From an uncultured Hungatella sp. (GTDB lineage Bacteria > Bacillota > Clostridia > Lachnospirales > Lachnospiraceae), in assembly GCA_949879795.1 (NCBI GenBank), contig CATLBR010000007.1:58139-122138 (forward strand): a DNA stretch of 64,000 nt. Reading direction: 5' to 3'. A program made the translations under genes and the position numbers. The notes beneath the pieces were generated by a model that was not told where the DNA came from, did no database searches, and saw only the letters and a list, made by a program, of their open reading frames with translations. This document shows, one piece after another, positions 41,412 through 50,534 of the stretch (positions within the stretch are counted from its first letter, which is position 1; every line of letters starts with the position of its first letter).

Positions 41412-42620
41412 TTACATTTTACTGTCAAGGGATCTCCCCTTTTCAATATGGTCAAAATTAGGCAGGTACCCTTTTAGGACCGCGATGATTTCCTCCTTCG
41501 ACACGTCAGCCCTGCCAAAGGCCGCCTCCAGCTTGTCAAACAGCCCCTCCACCCGTTCTGTCTCCACCAGGGCTTTGCCCGTTATCACGCCCAGCGCTCC
41601 CAGCCTGTCCATGTCAACCGTTTCCCCCTCCGTATAAAACTCCTCGTACGCTTTTTCGCCGGATGTGTCGGAAACGGAATAGTGGACAGGGTATTGCCTC
41701 CCCCCGCGCCTCACCGCCTCCATCTTATCAACCGCCTCCCCGTCGGTGCCGCAGCGCAGCGGCTCATAGCCGTGCTCCTTGAGGAGGGCTGTGGCGATGG
41801 AGTCAAACGTCATCATCTGCGCCTTTGTGAGCTTGGGGAAGAAGATTTCCCTGTTTTCCCCGAGCATGCATGCCAGCATGCAGATCTGCCCGCTCTCCTC
41901 CGGAGACACAAAAAACCTCCGCACATCGGAAGGCGCGGACAGGGGCTGGAGCTTGGAAAGCCTGGAGAGGAAGCCTGACGGCAGCGACCCATTTGAGAAG
42001 GCCACATTGGCAAAGCGCGCGGTCTTCACAGGGAACCTGTCCGAATAGGAAAAAATAACATCCTCCATAATCCTCTTGCTTGCCCCCATGATGTTGACCG
42101 GGTTTGCCGCTTTGTCTGTGGACACACAGAAATAAGTATCAGGCGGGAATTCAGCCAGGAGGTCAAGCAGGGCTTTGGCGTGCAGCACGTTATTCTGGAG
42201 AAGGGCTTCCACAGAATAGATATCCTTTTCGCTCCTCACATGTTTATGGGCTGAAAAATTGGCGACGATGTCAAAGCCCCCCCTGCCCCTGAACATCTTC
42301 CTAAAAACCCGCGAGGCAAAATCCATAGGGTACGGTATGTAATCCTCTGGCACAAACATCCCTTTTGTAGAACGAAGGTCCCTGGTCAGCTCCGCCAGCG
42401 CGTTCTCATTGGTATCCACAACCACAAGCGTCCGGGGATGAAAGGGGAGCACGGCCTTTATGAAGGAAGAGCCTATGGAACCCGCGCCGCCGATCACAAG
42501 GACTGTCTTGTCTTTAATCCTCCTGCTCAAGGTTTCTTTATTTTTTTCAATGTCCTGCAGAAACATGCTCACTGGCCTCTTGGTGACTTCTCTTGAAATA
42601 AATTCATTTAAATTGAACAT
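41412..42620 (-). CDS. legB: Nucleotide-sugar 4,6-dehydratase, CapD type (LegB role)
   Basis: 402 residues, PF02719 SDR. VLVIGGAGSIGSSFIKAVLP is the NAD loop. FSAHKHVRSEKD, VSTDKAANPVNIMGASKR (Met in place of the usual Tyr, as in FlaA1/CapD enzymes) and FANVAFSNGSLPSGF mark a UDP- or GDP-GlcNAc 4,6-dehydratase. With a C4 aminotransferase and NeuC/NeuB homologues next to it, it should start the 2,4-diamino-trideoxy sugar route. The start at the ATG at 42620 is eight bases from AGGAGG. First of seven pathway genes; the composition becomes A+T rich immediately upstream. Confidence 0.88.
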   Translation of the reverse strand: MFNLNEFISREVTKRPVSMFLQDIEKNKETLSRRIKDKTVLVIGGAGSIGSSFIKAVLPFHPRTLVVVDTNENALAELTRDLRSTKGMFVPEDYIPYPMDFASRVFRKMFRGRGGFDIVANFSAHKHVRSEKDIYSVEALLQNNVLHAKALLDLLAEFPPDTYFCVSTDKAANPVNIMGASKRIMEDVIFSYSDRFPVKTARFANVAFSNGSLPSGFLSRLSKLQPLSAPSDVRRFFVSPEESGQICMLACMLGENREIFFPKLTKAQMMTFDSIATALLKEHGYEPLRCGTDGEAVDKMEAVRRGGRQYPVHYSVSDTSGEKAYEEFYTEGETVDMDRLGALGVITGKALVETERVEGLFDKLEAAFGRADVSKEEIIAVLKGYLPNFDHIEKGRSLDSKM

Positions 42621-42687
42621 CTTCATTCCCTCCTAATCCAATCCGCTTCCTTTGAAAAACGATTCGAAATTCAACATATTCTTTGTT

Positions 42688-44115
42688 TCATCTTTCTTTA
42701 TAAAATAGCTTAAAATATGAAAACAAATTTCTATTTATATACAAAACACTTATTAATAAGATTATATTACATAATACAAATATCCATCTGCAGTTATAAA
42801 ATACATAAAACAAAAAGGCAATTAAAATCAAACAAGTTATAGAAAATGCTGTCCTCATCGTACTATGTATTGATATATAATATTTTTGTCCCCAATAAGT
42901 ACTCAACGCAAAAAGGACAAAGCCAGATATTGCACTTGCTAATGCAATTCCTAATATCCCCAATAATTTCACAAAAGATATAGCAAATAATAAAAATGAG
43001 CAAAGAGAAATAACATGATTCACTAAAACAATTTGACTCTTTTTTTCTATCATTATACCGTAACTTGTAGTTTCCGTTAATGTTATAAAAATTTGTCCCA
43101 ACATCAAAAAACCCAATATCGACTGATCAGTTCTGTATTCGTTTCCAATAAATAAATATATAACATCAACACCTAATAAAATACCACTTAAAATAAACAT
43201 GCAAATTACTAAAACCAAATCATGTATTGTTTTTATAAACTCATGTTTATCAGAATAGTGCTTATACATAAAGGGAGACCAAAAAGTAGCAAATCCTGAT
43301 CTAAATACCGCTATAGATAATGTAAAAAGTGATATTGCTGAATATATGCCAAGATACCCCTCTCCCAATGTCTTCTTAATAATTATTTGAGAAAAATATG
43401 TGTTTAAATAAGTAATAACGGTTATAGGACAACTAAATATTGCAAATTTAATTACCTCACTATACCCCACAAAAGATATTTTTATATTACTCCTAAACGT
43501 ATCTCCGTATTGAATATATAGATATACAAAAGCTAAAATCACAATACCGATCGCATTAATACATAAAATAAACTCCTTATCATTTGTAATAAAAACAGCT
43601 AAAACAACAAAAAATTTTAAAAAAATTTGCGTCGTAACACTTTGTACAAAATATTTATGTGCCTGCCCTTTCATCCGGTAAGAAATATTTAAAAATCTAA
43701 GGACAATTTGTCCTAAAACATTTACAAATAAAAAAATGGTAATACTCCTACTATTTATTCCTATAACAGCATTCGAAAAAGATGTGGCAAAAAAAAGGCT
43801 TATTATTCCCCCCCATAACAACACATTTAGGCAAGCTGCACAAAAACATTTTTTACCAAAGGCCTGCACAGATTCATTATTAGGCGGAGCATAAAAAAAA
43901 CGTATATAAGAACTATCAAGTCCTAAACACATAACTCCCATCAATAATGTAGACGCAGAATTGAACAAACTTATAACGCCAAATATATCTGGAGAAAATA
44001 GACGTGTTAATATTGCTGTTGAAAAAGCCGATATTATTGCATTGATTAGCGAGGCCATCATATATTCAGATAGTGAACATATTTTTTTTAAAACATTAAA
44101 TTTACCCTCATTCAT
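42688..44115 (-). CDS. Wzx-like polysaccharide flippase
   Basis: 475-residue MOP-superfamily exporter with 12-14 hydrophobic helices, very A+T rich gene. The N terminus (SEYMMASLINAIISAFSTAI, then LTRLFSPDIFGVISLF) is the typical Wzx/PST start. It moves the lipid-linked repeat unit across the membrane. It overlaps the next gene upstream by four bases and is followed after 67 bases by the legionaminate genes. Confidence 0.85.
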   Translation of the reverse strand: MNEGKFNVLKKICSLSEYMMASLINAIISAFSTAILTRLFSPDIFGVISLFNSASTLLMGVMCLGLDSSYIRFFYAPPNNESVQAFGKKCFCAACLNVLLWGGIISLFFATSFSNAVIGINSRSITIFLFVNVLGQIVLRFLNISYRMKGQAHKYFVQSVTTQIFLKFFVVLAVFITNDKEFILCINAIGIVILAFVYLYIQYGDTFRSNIKISFVGYSEVIKFAIFSCPITVITYLNTYFSQIIIKKTLGEGYLGIYSAISLFTLSIAVFRSGFATFWSPFMYKHYSDKHEFIKTIHDLVLVICMFILSGILLGVDVIYLFIGNEYRTDQSILGFLMLGQIFITLTETTSYGIMIEKKSQIVLVNHVISLCSFLLFAISFVKLLGILGIALASAISGFVLFALSTYWGQKYYISIHSTMRTAFSITCLILIAFLFYVFYNCRWIFVLCNIILLISVLYINRNLFSYFKLFYKER

Positions 44116-45413
44116 TCTTTATCACTCGATTCATCTATAATTACTTTAAATGCATCTTCATATTTTTCAATCAGTCTGTTTATATTTCTTTGCTCCAAAA
44201 AATTAGAATAAGCAGTTGTTTTATGGTCTTTAGAAATAAATTTTTGTAAATTAATATATTTTGAAACATTTATATAGATCTGATGACGCAATAACCATGT
44301 CCTTTTTTTGATGTTATATCTCATTCTACTATTATAATTAAACTCATATTTATTTCCATTTAAAACCTCAATGCAAAAATCAGCAACTTTCATATAATTC
44401 TTTCCATTATTTTCACCATACCAATATAACATAGTTTCATCTGAACATGGAAATTGAATACTGTATTTCCCATCCAAAAATTCTACAAATTGTTTATAGC
44501 TTTTAAGATATGTATTTGGTCTGTCTAGTAAAGCCATATCTAAATTTTGCGGTATTGTAATTGGCCTAAGAATAGAACAAGATTTTCCCAAAACATACGT
44601 ATCTGCTATTGAGGTGCTAATCCAATTTGATACTGTGTCACATATTCTTATCCATTGTCTAATGGAATAGTCTTTTATAATTTTAAAATTAGTATATTTC
44701 TTATCTAATTCCAGCACTTTTTCACTTAGACATTCAGCTGGATGCGGCCTATAAATAATAATATCCATGTGGGTTTTCAAATAACTATCAAACCAACTTA
44801 TTAACTCTATTTGTGAACTTTTATGAATTTCAATCAGATAATTTAAATTATATAGTTTGCTTTTTAGTCCATTAATCTGGCTTTTATCTAAATTTGAATA
44901 AGCAAAGGAGGAAATAAACAAATGCCATTTTTTCTTATTATCGAGACTGTATATATTCGAAATTTCTTCCCTGCTAAGGAATAATTTATCAAAATATTTA
45001 AAATTTAAGTCTAGAGCGATATTCCCTGTTACAGCTATATTCTTTTTACTCACTCCAATTTCCCTAAGTTTATCCCAAGTTTTGGTTCCCCAGGCTAAAT
45101 GTTGTGCATATATAGCCCACCCGTCAGGATAAAGCGATCTGTTGTTTTCTAATTCAGGAGTTCTGACCTGCTCCCATTGCAGATTTATTATTTTTTCTAC
45201 TCTACCATAGCATCCATAAACTATAGGATAAATATCATCTGTGCTATACAAAAACGGAGTTAATACAACTTTCGGCTTAACCGGTGTCCAAGACCCATAT
45301 TTTCTAATTATTGTCGAATATCCTCGCCGTTTCAATTCAGCTGATAAAAGACAGATGTTTTCTATTTCTCTATTAATATGCTCATAATATATTAGAAAAT
45401 CTACTTTTTTCAT
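44112..45413 (-). CDS. Surface carbohydrate biosynthesis protein, GT-B-like
   Basis: 433 residues, soluble, A+T rich. VDFLIYYEHINREIENICLL opens a Rossmann-like half. Later segments include KIINLQWEQVRTPELE, KNIAVTGNIALDLNFKYF, DIIIYRPHPAECLSEKV and SNWISTSIADTYVLGKSC. The RPHP and ST-x-AD-positions recall GT-B enzymes such as CDP-glycerol and Kdo-type transferases, and genes of this type often accompany NeuB-type clusters. I infer a transferase, possibly for the nonulosonic acid, but no activity can be assigned from sequence alone. Confidence 0.6.
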   Translation of the reverse strand: MKKVDFLIYYEHINREIENICLLSAELKRRGYSTIIRKYGSWTPVKPKVVLTPFLYSTDDIYPIVYGCYGRVEKIINLQWEQVRTPELENNRSLYPDGWAIYAQHLAWGTKTWDKLREIGVSKKNIAVTGNIALDLNFKYFDKLFLSREEISNIYSLDNKKKWHLFISSFAYSNLDKSQINGLKSKLYNLNYLIEIHKSSQIELISWFDSYLKTHMDIIIYRPHPAECLSEKVLELDKKYTNFKIIKDYSIRQWIRICDTVSNWISTSIADTYVLGKSCSILRPITIPQNLDMALLDRPNTYLKSYKQFVEFLDGKYSIQFPCSDETMLYWYGENNGKNYMKVADFCIEVLNGNKYEFNYNSRMRYNIKKRTWLLRHQIYINVSKYINLQKFISKDHKTTAYSNFLEQRNINRLIEKYEDAFKVIIDESSDKE

Positions 45414-46717
45414 TAATTTCCTTTCTTGTTCTTTTTATTTTTTACTACAAATAAATTTATAGATAATCCTAATATTAATGCCAAAAACATATTAACTTGC
45501 AAATAGTAATTTCCAAATATTGTTAATACAGTCTGCATTAATAGAAATATATGCCCCCCGTCAAAATCTATAGTATAACATAACATGTCCAGGACTGATA
45601 CTAACAGTCCAAGAAACAGAATAGGAATAAAATATAATGGTCCACTCTCAAAAATAAAATATTCCAAAAACGTCGCTGCATTAAAACCATTTATTTGACG
45701 TGTGGTAAATTGATTGTAATACGCTTCGACTTCTTTACTCCCCTGTATAATCCTTATTATGGGAATGAATAATGCCTGAAATTCACCGCTGTGTTCTCTT
45801 TCTATGTATTCTTGCTTCAAAATATCAAAGTTTAATGCTGTATATGCATATATCCAATCTATTGCATTTTTATTTACTATACTTTCTGTATATGTGCTTA
45901 TATTATACACATTTTTTCCATATCTCTGATTTTGCCTATAATTTCCCCAAACACTAAAAAATGCTAATAATAAAATCATTAATATTATCAAATTTTTTAC
46001 ATTTCTCATGCTTATAAATTTTTTTCCATAAGATATGACCCACATTAATAATAAATATATTCCAATGCGCATCAAATCTCCCCTAGCCGCTGACAATATC
46101 GAAAATACTATAACAGTAATTATATTAATAATTTTAACCCTTCTTTTTGCAACAGGAATCATCATAATTGACAACCACATTAGAATTTGTGAAATCCCCG
46201 TATGCCCTTGAACAATAAAATTTTCATTGTTTTTAACAGACCACTTTGCAGATATGAAGCGTATACCTGTAATACGAAACAATAAAACTTTACTAATTAC
46301 AAAAGCTAATAATACTAAAATTGCTATTATGTTTCCATCTATTTTAATATATTTATTTACTTTATACTTTTTATTTTTATCTATCAATATAAGTATACAT
46401 AGAAATAATAATGCGCCAAAAAAATAATAGTATATATCTATAATATTCTTACTTTTTTGCAATCCGCTTATATTCAAATTATTTAACAATAATGCGCCAA
46501 AATAACATACCATAAAAACAGAATATATCGAAATTCCATTATTTGCTATATCATTAATGCCCAGTATTAAAATTAACGAGCATAAAAAAAAACAAAGAAT
46601 ATTAATAGCATCAACTGCTGCATTCCCTATCACCAATCCATAGTACAGATAGATCAGATTAATTATTCCAAATAAAAATACTATTTCTTTTTTTACATAC
46701 ATCTGTAATATTTTCAT
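45413..46717 (-). CDS. Wzy-like oligosaccharide repeat-unit polymerase
   Basis: 434 residues with about 11-12 membrane helices, A+T rich. A hydrophilic loop near residues 260-350 contains RGDL earlier and NYRQNQRYGKN, then FTTRQINGFNAATFLEYFIFESGP, the layout of O-antigen polymerases that join repeat units outside the membrane. One-base and four-base overlaps with the neighbours show tight coupling. Confidence 0.8.
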   Translation of the reverse strand: MKILQMYVKKEIVFLFGIINLIYLYYGLVIGNAAVDAINILCFFLCSLILILGINDIANNGISIYSVFMVCYFGALLLNNLNISGLQKSKNIIDIYYYFFGALLFLCILILIDKNKKYKVNKYIKIDGNIIAILVLLAFVISKVLLFRITGIRFISAKWSVKNNENFIVQGHTGISQILMWLSIMMIPVAKRRVKIINIITVIVFSILSAARGDLMRIGIYLLLMWVISYGKKFISMRNVKNLIILMILLLAFFSVWGNYRQNQRYGKNVYNISTYTESIVNKNAIDWIYAYTALNFDILKQEYIEREHSGEFQALFIPIIRIIQGSKEVEAYYNQFTTRQINGFNAATFLEYFIFESGPLYFIPILFLGLLVSVLDMLCYTIDFDGGHIFLLMQTVLTIFGNYYLQVNMFLALILGLSINLFVVKNKKNKKGN

Positions 46718-47811
46718 AGCATTTTCCCTACTTTCTCAAATACGATATCTATATTATCAATATATTGTTTCTGTGTATATTTTTTAGTTATTTTTTCTCG
46801 TCCGTTCTTTTCTAAAGTTAGATAATCTAAATTTAACATGATATCAAATATTTTATTTAAATTTCGATCATCACGTAAAGATATTAAATAACCGTCTACT
46901 CCACTGTCTATAACATCTGGAATTCCCGCATGGTCTGTACTTAAAACCGCCATACCACTTGCCATTGCTTCCAAAATGCTAATTGGCTGTCCTTCATTGG
47001 GATATCTTGTAAGCAAAATAAATATATCGCATTGCTTTAAAAGTTCACGCTTTTTATCATTTTCTACAATACCATGATATGTAATATAATTTTCCAACTC
47101 ATGCTTTTTAATATACTTGAAAAAGTCTTTTTGATCTGTCTTATTAAAGAATTTCCCTGCGAAATCAAAGTGAAACTTTTTTTTCTCACCTGAATCGCAA
47201 CGTTCCTTTTCCATTTTAGCAATTTCCAGAACCTTCAGATACCCTTTGGTTTTAATAAAATTTGAAAGATACAATACATGTTTAACTGTACGATTTTTTA
47301 ATGTCGACAGCTTTTCTTCAAAATCCCTATTTGACATGAAATATTCGTTATCAACACAGTTCGGTACTACATATATCTTCTCATGCTGAATCATTTTATC
47401 AAAATTATTTCTTAATGAATTTCCGAGGACAATACATCCCACCAGATTAGAAATAGCTTTATAATTTGCTCTGCGCTGAAAATAATTCAAATCATTCTCT
47501 ATCAAACTGCCATAGTATCCACCATGGAGATGTACTAAGCATTTCTTATTTTGTAAATCTAAAAGTTTAAGAATCAATAAATCTCGAACATTGCCTGCCT
47601 TAGTTTGACTAATAGTAAAGTAAAATAGATCCGCATCGCTTTTGCTTATTCTTATAAGATTTTTTAAAATTTTTTTATTATTTGTTATATTTATTTTCTG
47701 AAATTCATATTTTTCAGACAATTCTGAATTATATAGCGTATCTACTGCCTTTGATAATCCATGTATCGGAGGCGGAAACTGGGCAATAAAACAGATCTTT
47801 TTTCTTTCCAT
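46714..47811 (-). CDS. Family 4 glycosyltransferase
   Basis: About 365-residue GT-B enzyme. ICFIAQFPPPIHGLSKAVDTLY at the N terminus holds the acceptor loop. The C-terminal donor half has HVLYLSNFIKTKGYLKVLE, DIFILLTRYPNEGQPISILEA (the E-x7-E nucleotide-sugar motif) and LSTDHAGIPDVI. The start at the ATG at 47811 has AAGGAT at a better distance than the ATG at 47817. A+T rich gene; sugar unknown. Confidence 0.85.
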   Translation of the reverse strand: MERKKICFIAQFPPPIHGLSKAVDTLYNSELSEKYEFQKINITNNKKILKNLIRISKSDADLFYFTISQTKAGNVRDLLILKLLDLQNKKCLVHLHGGYYGSLIENDLNYFQRRANYKAISNLVGCIVLGNSLRNNFDKMIQHEKIYVVPNCVDNEYFMSNRDFEEKLSTLKNRTVKHVLYLSNFIKTKGYLKVLEIAKMEKERCDSGEKKKFHFDFAGKFFNKTDQKDFFKYIKKHELENYITYHGIVENDKKRELLKQCDIFILLTRYPNEGQPISILEAMASGMAVLSTDHAGIPDVIDSGVDGYLISLRDDRNLNKIFDIMLNLDYLTLEKNGREKITKKYTQKQYIDNIDIVFEKVGKML

Positions 47812-47821
47812 AAGCATATCC

Positions 47822-49087
47822 TTATAATTTTTTAATGGCCTCTATATACTTCTGTATACTTCTATTTTTTGTTAAATACTTCACCAAATATTCGCGCCCT
47901 CTATCTCCCATATTCTTCATCTCCTCACTTCCGGCATTATTAAGAAACCATTGTATATTTTTTTCAACAATATCATATTCGCCTGGCTCACATACAAGGC
48001 CGCAGCCAATCTCTTCTGTCAGCATTCTTATTTCGCTTCCTTTTTCAAGTACAGCAAGTATTGGCCGTGCGGTACTAACTATACCATACCATTTAGATGG
48101 CACTGATACACCTTTTATTCCTTTGGCATTCACCACCCAATGAACATCTGCTGCGTTTAAAGAATATATGAGATTATCCTTACTTTGATAGGGTATAAAT
48201 ACTACATTTTCCATATTATGACTATTTACATAATTCCTTAATGTACCCAGCAGCGCGCCGTCTCCTACAAAGGCAAATACTACTTCTCTTCCGTCGATTG
48301 TCTTAGTCCCTGGCGCAAAATTTCTAATTACCTTGATTAAATTTTCCAGGTCATAGTATAACCCGATATTGCCAGAGTACATGATAACAAATTTGTCTTC
48401 CAGGTTGTACTTTTTACGAAAAATATTTATCTGTTCATGATCTGAGTTTAAAGGATATATTTGTTTTTCATCAACCCAGTTATTTATCATTACATATGCA
48501 GGTATTTCTTTTCCTGCAAAACGCTTCTCTAATGTCATGACAAGATCACGTCCTACAGTAATAACAAGATCGCTATGCCCGCAAGAAAATTTATCAACGA
48601 TCATCATTATTTTTAAGATTAAACTATTTTTACTATAACCAACTGCCATAATCTGCTCAGGATTGAAATCTTGAATACAATAAATCATTTTTGCCTTTTT
48701 CTTCCATTTTCCAATTACACCCAACAAGCCGCCAATGAGCGGAGGCTGCGATATAGTAAATATATAATCTTGTTTACCCGTTTTATTGCTGGCGCCTAAT
48801 GCCCCCAAAAAATATGCAATAATATTTCTAATACGGCTCAATTTATTAGTTTTTGCAAATTCAGGCACTCTTACTCTAATTACTTTTATTCCATTTATAT
48901 TCTCAAAATAATATTTTTTCTTTTTATATGTATCCTCCACTCTGCCATTATAAGATGGAACCACACAAATGACTGTCACATCAAAATCCTGAAGCATTCC
49001 TTCTGCTTGATCTTTTAATATCTGTCCTGTAGATGCGGTATCTGGGTAATAGTAATGAGCAAAAATTAATATCTTCTTTTTGTCCAT
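47822..49087 (-). CDS. Family 4 glycosyltransferase, WbuB-like
   Basis: 421 residues. ILIFAHYYYPDTASTGQILKD and IYCIQDFNPEQIMAVGY resemble WbuB-type fucosyl/N-acetylfucosaminyl transferases. The donor half shows FVIMYSGNIGLYYDLENLI and KGVSVPSKWYGIVSTARPIL. With GDP-fucose made nearby, fucose is one possible donor, but that is a guess. AAAGGA lies ahead of the ATG. Confidence 0.82.
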   Translation of the reverse strand: MDKKKILIFAHYYYPDTASTGQILKDQAEGMLQDFDVTVICVVPSYNGRVEDTYKKKKYYFENINGIKVIRVRVPEFAKTNKLSRIRNIIAYFLGALGASNKTGKQDYIFTISQPPLIGGLLGVIGKWKKKAKMIYCIQDFNPEQIMAVGYSKNSLILKIMMIVDKFSCGHSDLVITVGRDLVMTLEKRFAGKEIPAYVMINNWVDEKQIYPLNSDHEQINIFRKKYNLEDKFVIMYSGNIGLYYDLENLIKVIRNFAPGTKTIDGREVVFAFVGDGALLGTLRNYVNSHNMENVVFIPYQSKDNLIYSLNAADVHWVVNAKGIKGVSVPSKWYGIVSTARPILAVLEKGSEIRMLTEEIGCGLVCEPGEYDIVEKNIQWFLNNAGSEEMKNMGDRGREYLVKYLTKNRSIQKYIEAIKKL

Positions 49088-49105
49088 AGTTCATTTTCCT
49101 TTACA

Positions 49106-49684
49106 TTAACTAAGTTCTCTGATCACTTTTGCGGGATTCCCCGCAATTATGCAGTTATCTTTAAATTTTCCGCTCACTACAGCTCCAGCTCCGACTACAC
49201 AGCCATTCCCTAATACAGTTCCTTTTAAAATAATGCTGTTGCAGCCAATGAAACAGTTTTGCCCAATACTTATGCTTTTACAGGGAATTAATTCTGTCTC
49301 GTCTCCACCATTACTATTCTGCATTAGTTGATTACGGGCTTGAATTTCTATCGGATGAAAGTCATTATCCAAAATCTTGCAATTGCCGCCTATACATGTA
49401 TTATCACCAATTATAATTCTTTTCCTGGCATAAATAGTAGCACCTGAAATTCCGACATTATCTCCAATAATAATCTCGGCTCCAGGAGCTCGTGTGACAA
49501 TAATTGTATGGGAGTACAAGCCCACCAAATTTGATAAAAAAGAACTTTTTATTGTCACATTCTTTCCAATAGAAAGAACAGCTTTAGAATGATTAAATAT
49601 GACAGGAATACCTTTTAACTGAAGATGTTTTCCGTATTTAACCCCAGTAAATCTCATTATCACTTTGAACCAATTACTATTCAT
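49106..49684 (-). CDS. Hexapeptide-repeat acyltransferase
   Basis: About 192 residues, WcaF/CysE-like left-handed beta-helix: IGDNVGISGATIYARKRIIIG, CIGGNCKILDNDFHPIE (the HP catalytic-His region) and CFIGCNSIILKGTVLGNGCVV, ending CIIAGNPAKVIRELS. Likely O-acetylates a glycan sugar. It is the first gene of the large minus-strand operon; the start is the ATG at 49684 (a TTG lies just before), with only a weak AGAGAG site. Confidence 0.82.
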   Translation of the reverse strand: MNSNWFKVIMRFTGVKYGKHLQLKGIPVIFNHSKAVLSIGKNVTIKSSFLSNLVGLYSHTIIVTRAPGAEIIIGDNVGISGATIYARKRIIIGDNTCIGGNCKILDNDFHPIEIQARNQLMQNSNGGDETELIPCKSISIGQNCFIGCNSIILKGTVLGNGCVVGAGAVVSGKFKDNCIIAGNPAKVIRELS

Positions 49685-49687
49685 CAA

Positions 49688-50095
49688 TTTAATCTCTCTT
49701 GCAAACTAATCTATATGGCAAAATATATTCAAATATTTTATATTATTTGAACTTTATTGTAGAAAAAAAATATATCTTTTACTTCACTAAATATTTCTTT
49801 CACTTATTATCTGTCTGCAAAAGCCCCACTCCTTTAACAAACTATTACACAATATGGCAACCTTAAAGTGAATTTCCATTAACAAAGAGTATAACCACAG
49901 ATTCCCCTCCCGTCAATAGTTTTCTTCACCCAAATATACCATCGACTAACAAAATTTTCCCATTCTGAATCAAAAACACAAAAATTTTGCATTTCTTCTC
50001 AAATTGTCCACACAATCCATCATTTTTTCCTTTCACAGCACAATATTCTCATCATCCTTCTCCCCCCGTCCCCCCCACTCATCCATATCCCCCCT
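49688..50095. other. A+T-rich intergenic region upstream of the capsule operon
   Basis: 408 bases without a gene. On the minus strand TTCAAA, 18 bases, TATATT (about 49706-49735) could be the operon promoter. The region marks the border between the A+T-rich capsule genes and the G+C-richer AmmeMemoRadiSam genes. Confidence 0.35.
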
Positions 50096-50518
50096 CTAGC
50101 ACCATCTCCTCAACTGCCCAAGCAGCCTCTCCACCTGCCAAATAGCACTTTCCACCTGTCTCCTGGCATCATTGATCTTGCTCTGAACCATGCAGTCCGC
50201 CAGAAAACCGTCCAGAAAAAAATCCGCAAACGTGAGGAACCCGCCGATTTCAATCCCAAGGCCCGCGAAATCCGGAACATCCTTCAATTCCCTCTCAAAC
50301 ACTCTCAGGTCCGCCTTAGCTCTCTCCAGATATGAGGATGCCTCATTGATCCTGTTATGTTTCAGCATGCTGGTGATCAGACCGCCGCCTACGATATCCC
50401 AGACTCCCAAGTTTCTGGCGCTGGCAAGCCTGCCCTGGGCGATTCTCAAACTCGCCAGTGCCCGCTCTCCCGCACGCACCGCCTCTTTTATCTCCTGCCT
50501 CCTTGTCTCCTCTGTCAT
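50096..50518 (-). CDS. Conserved-looking helical protein of unknown function
   Basis: 140 residues, strongly helical, one Cys (the last residue but none in pairs). Two similar amphipathic segments, LASARNLGVWDIVGGGLITS with KHNRINEASSYLERA and LTFADFFLDGFLADC with VQSKINDARRQVE, suggest an internal repeat with a KIN/RIN-A-x-x-x-E pattern. No signal peptide. It follows the radical SAM gene by 16 bases in the same direction, so it is probably cotranscribed. I do not recognise the family. Confidence 0.65.
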   Translation of the reverse strand: MTEETRRQEIKEAVRAGERALASLRIAQGRLASARNLGVWDIVGGGLITSMLKHNRINEASSYLERAKADLRVFERELKDVPDFAGLGIEIGGFLTFADFFLDGFLADCMVQSKINDARRQVESAIWQVERLLGQLRRWC

Positions 50519-50534
50519 AAATCACATCCCCCTC

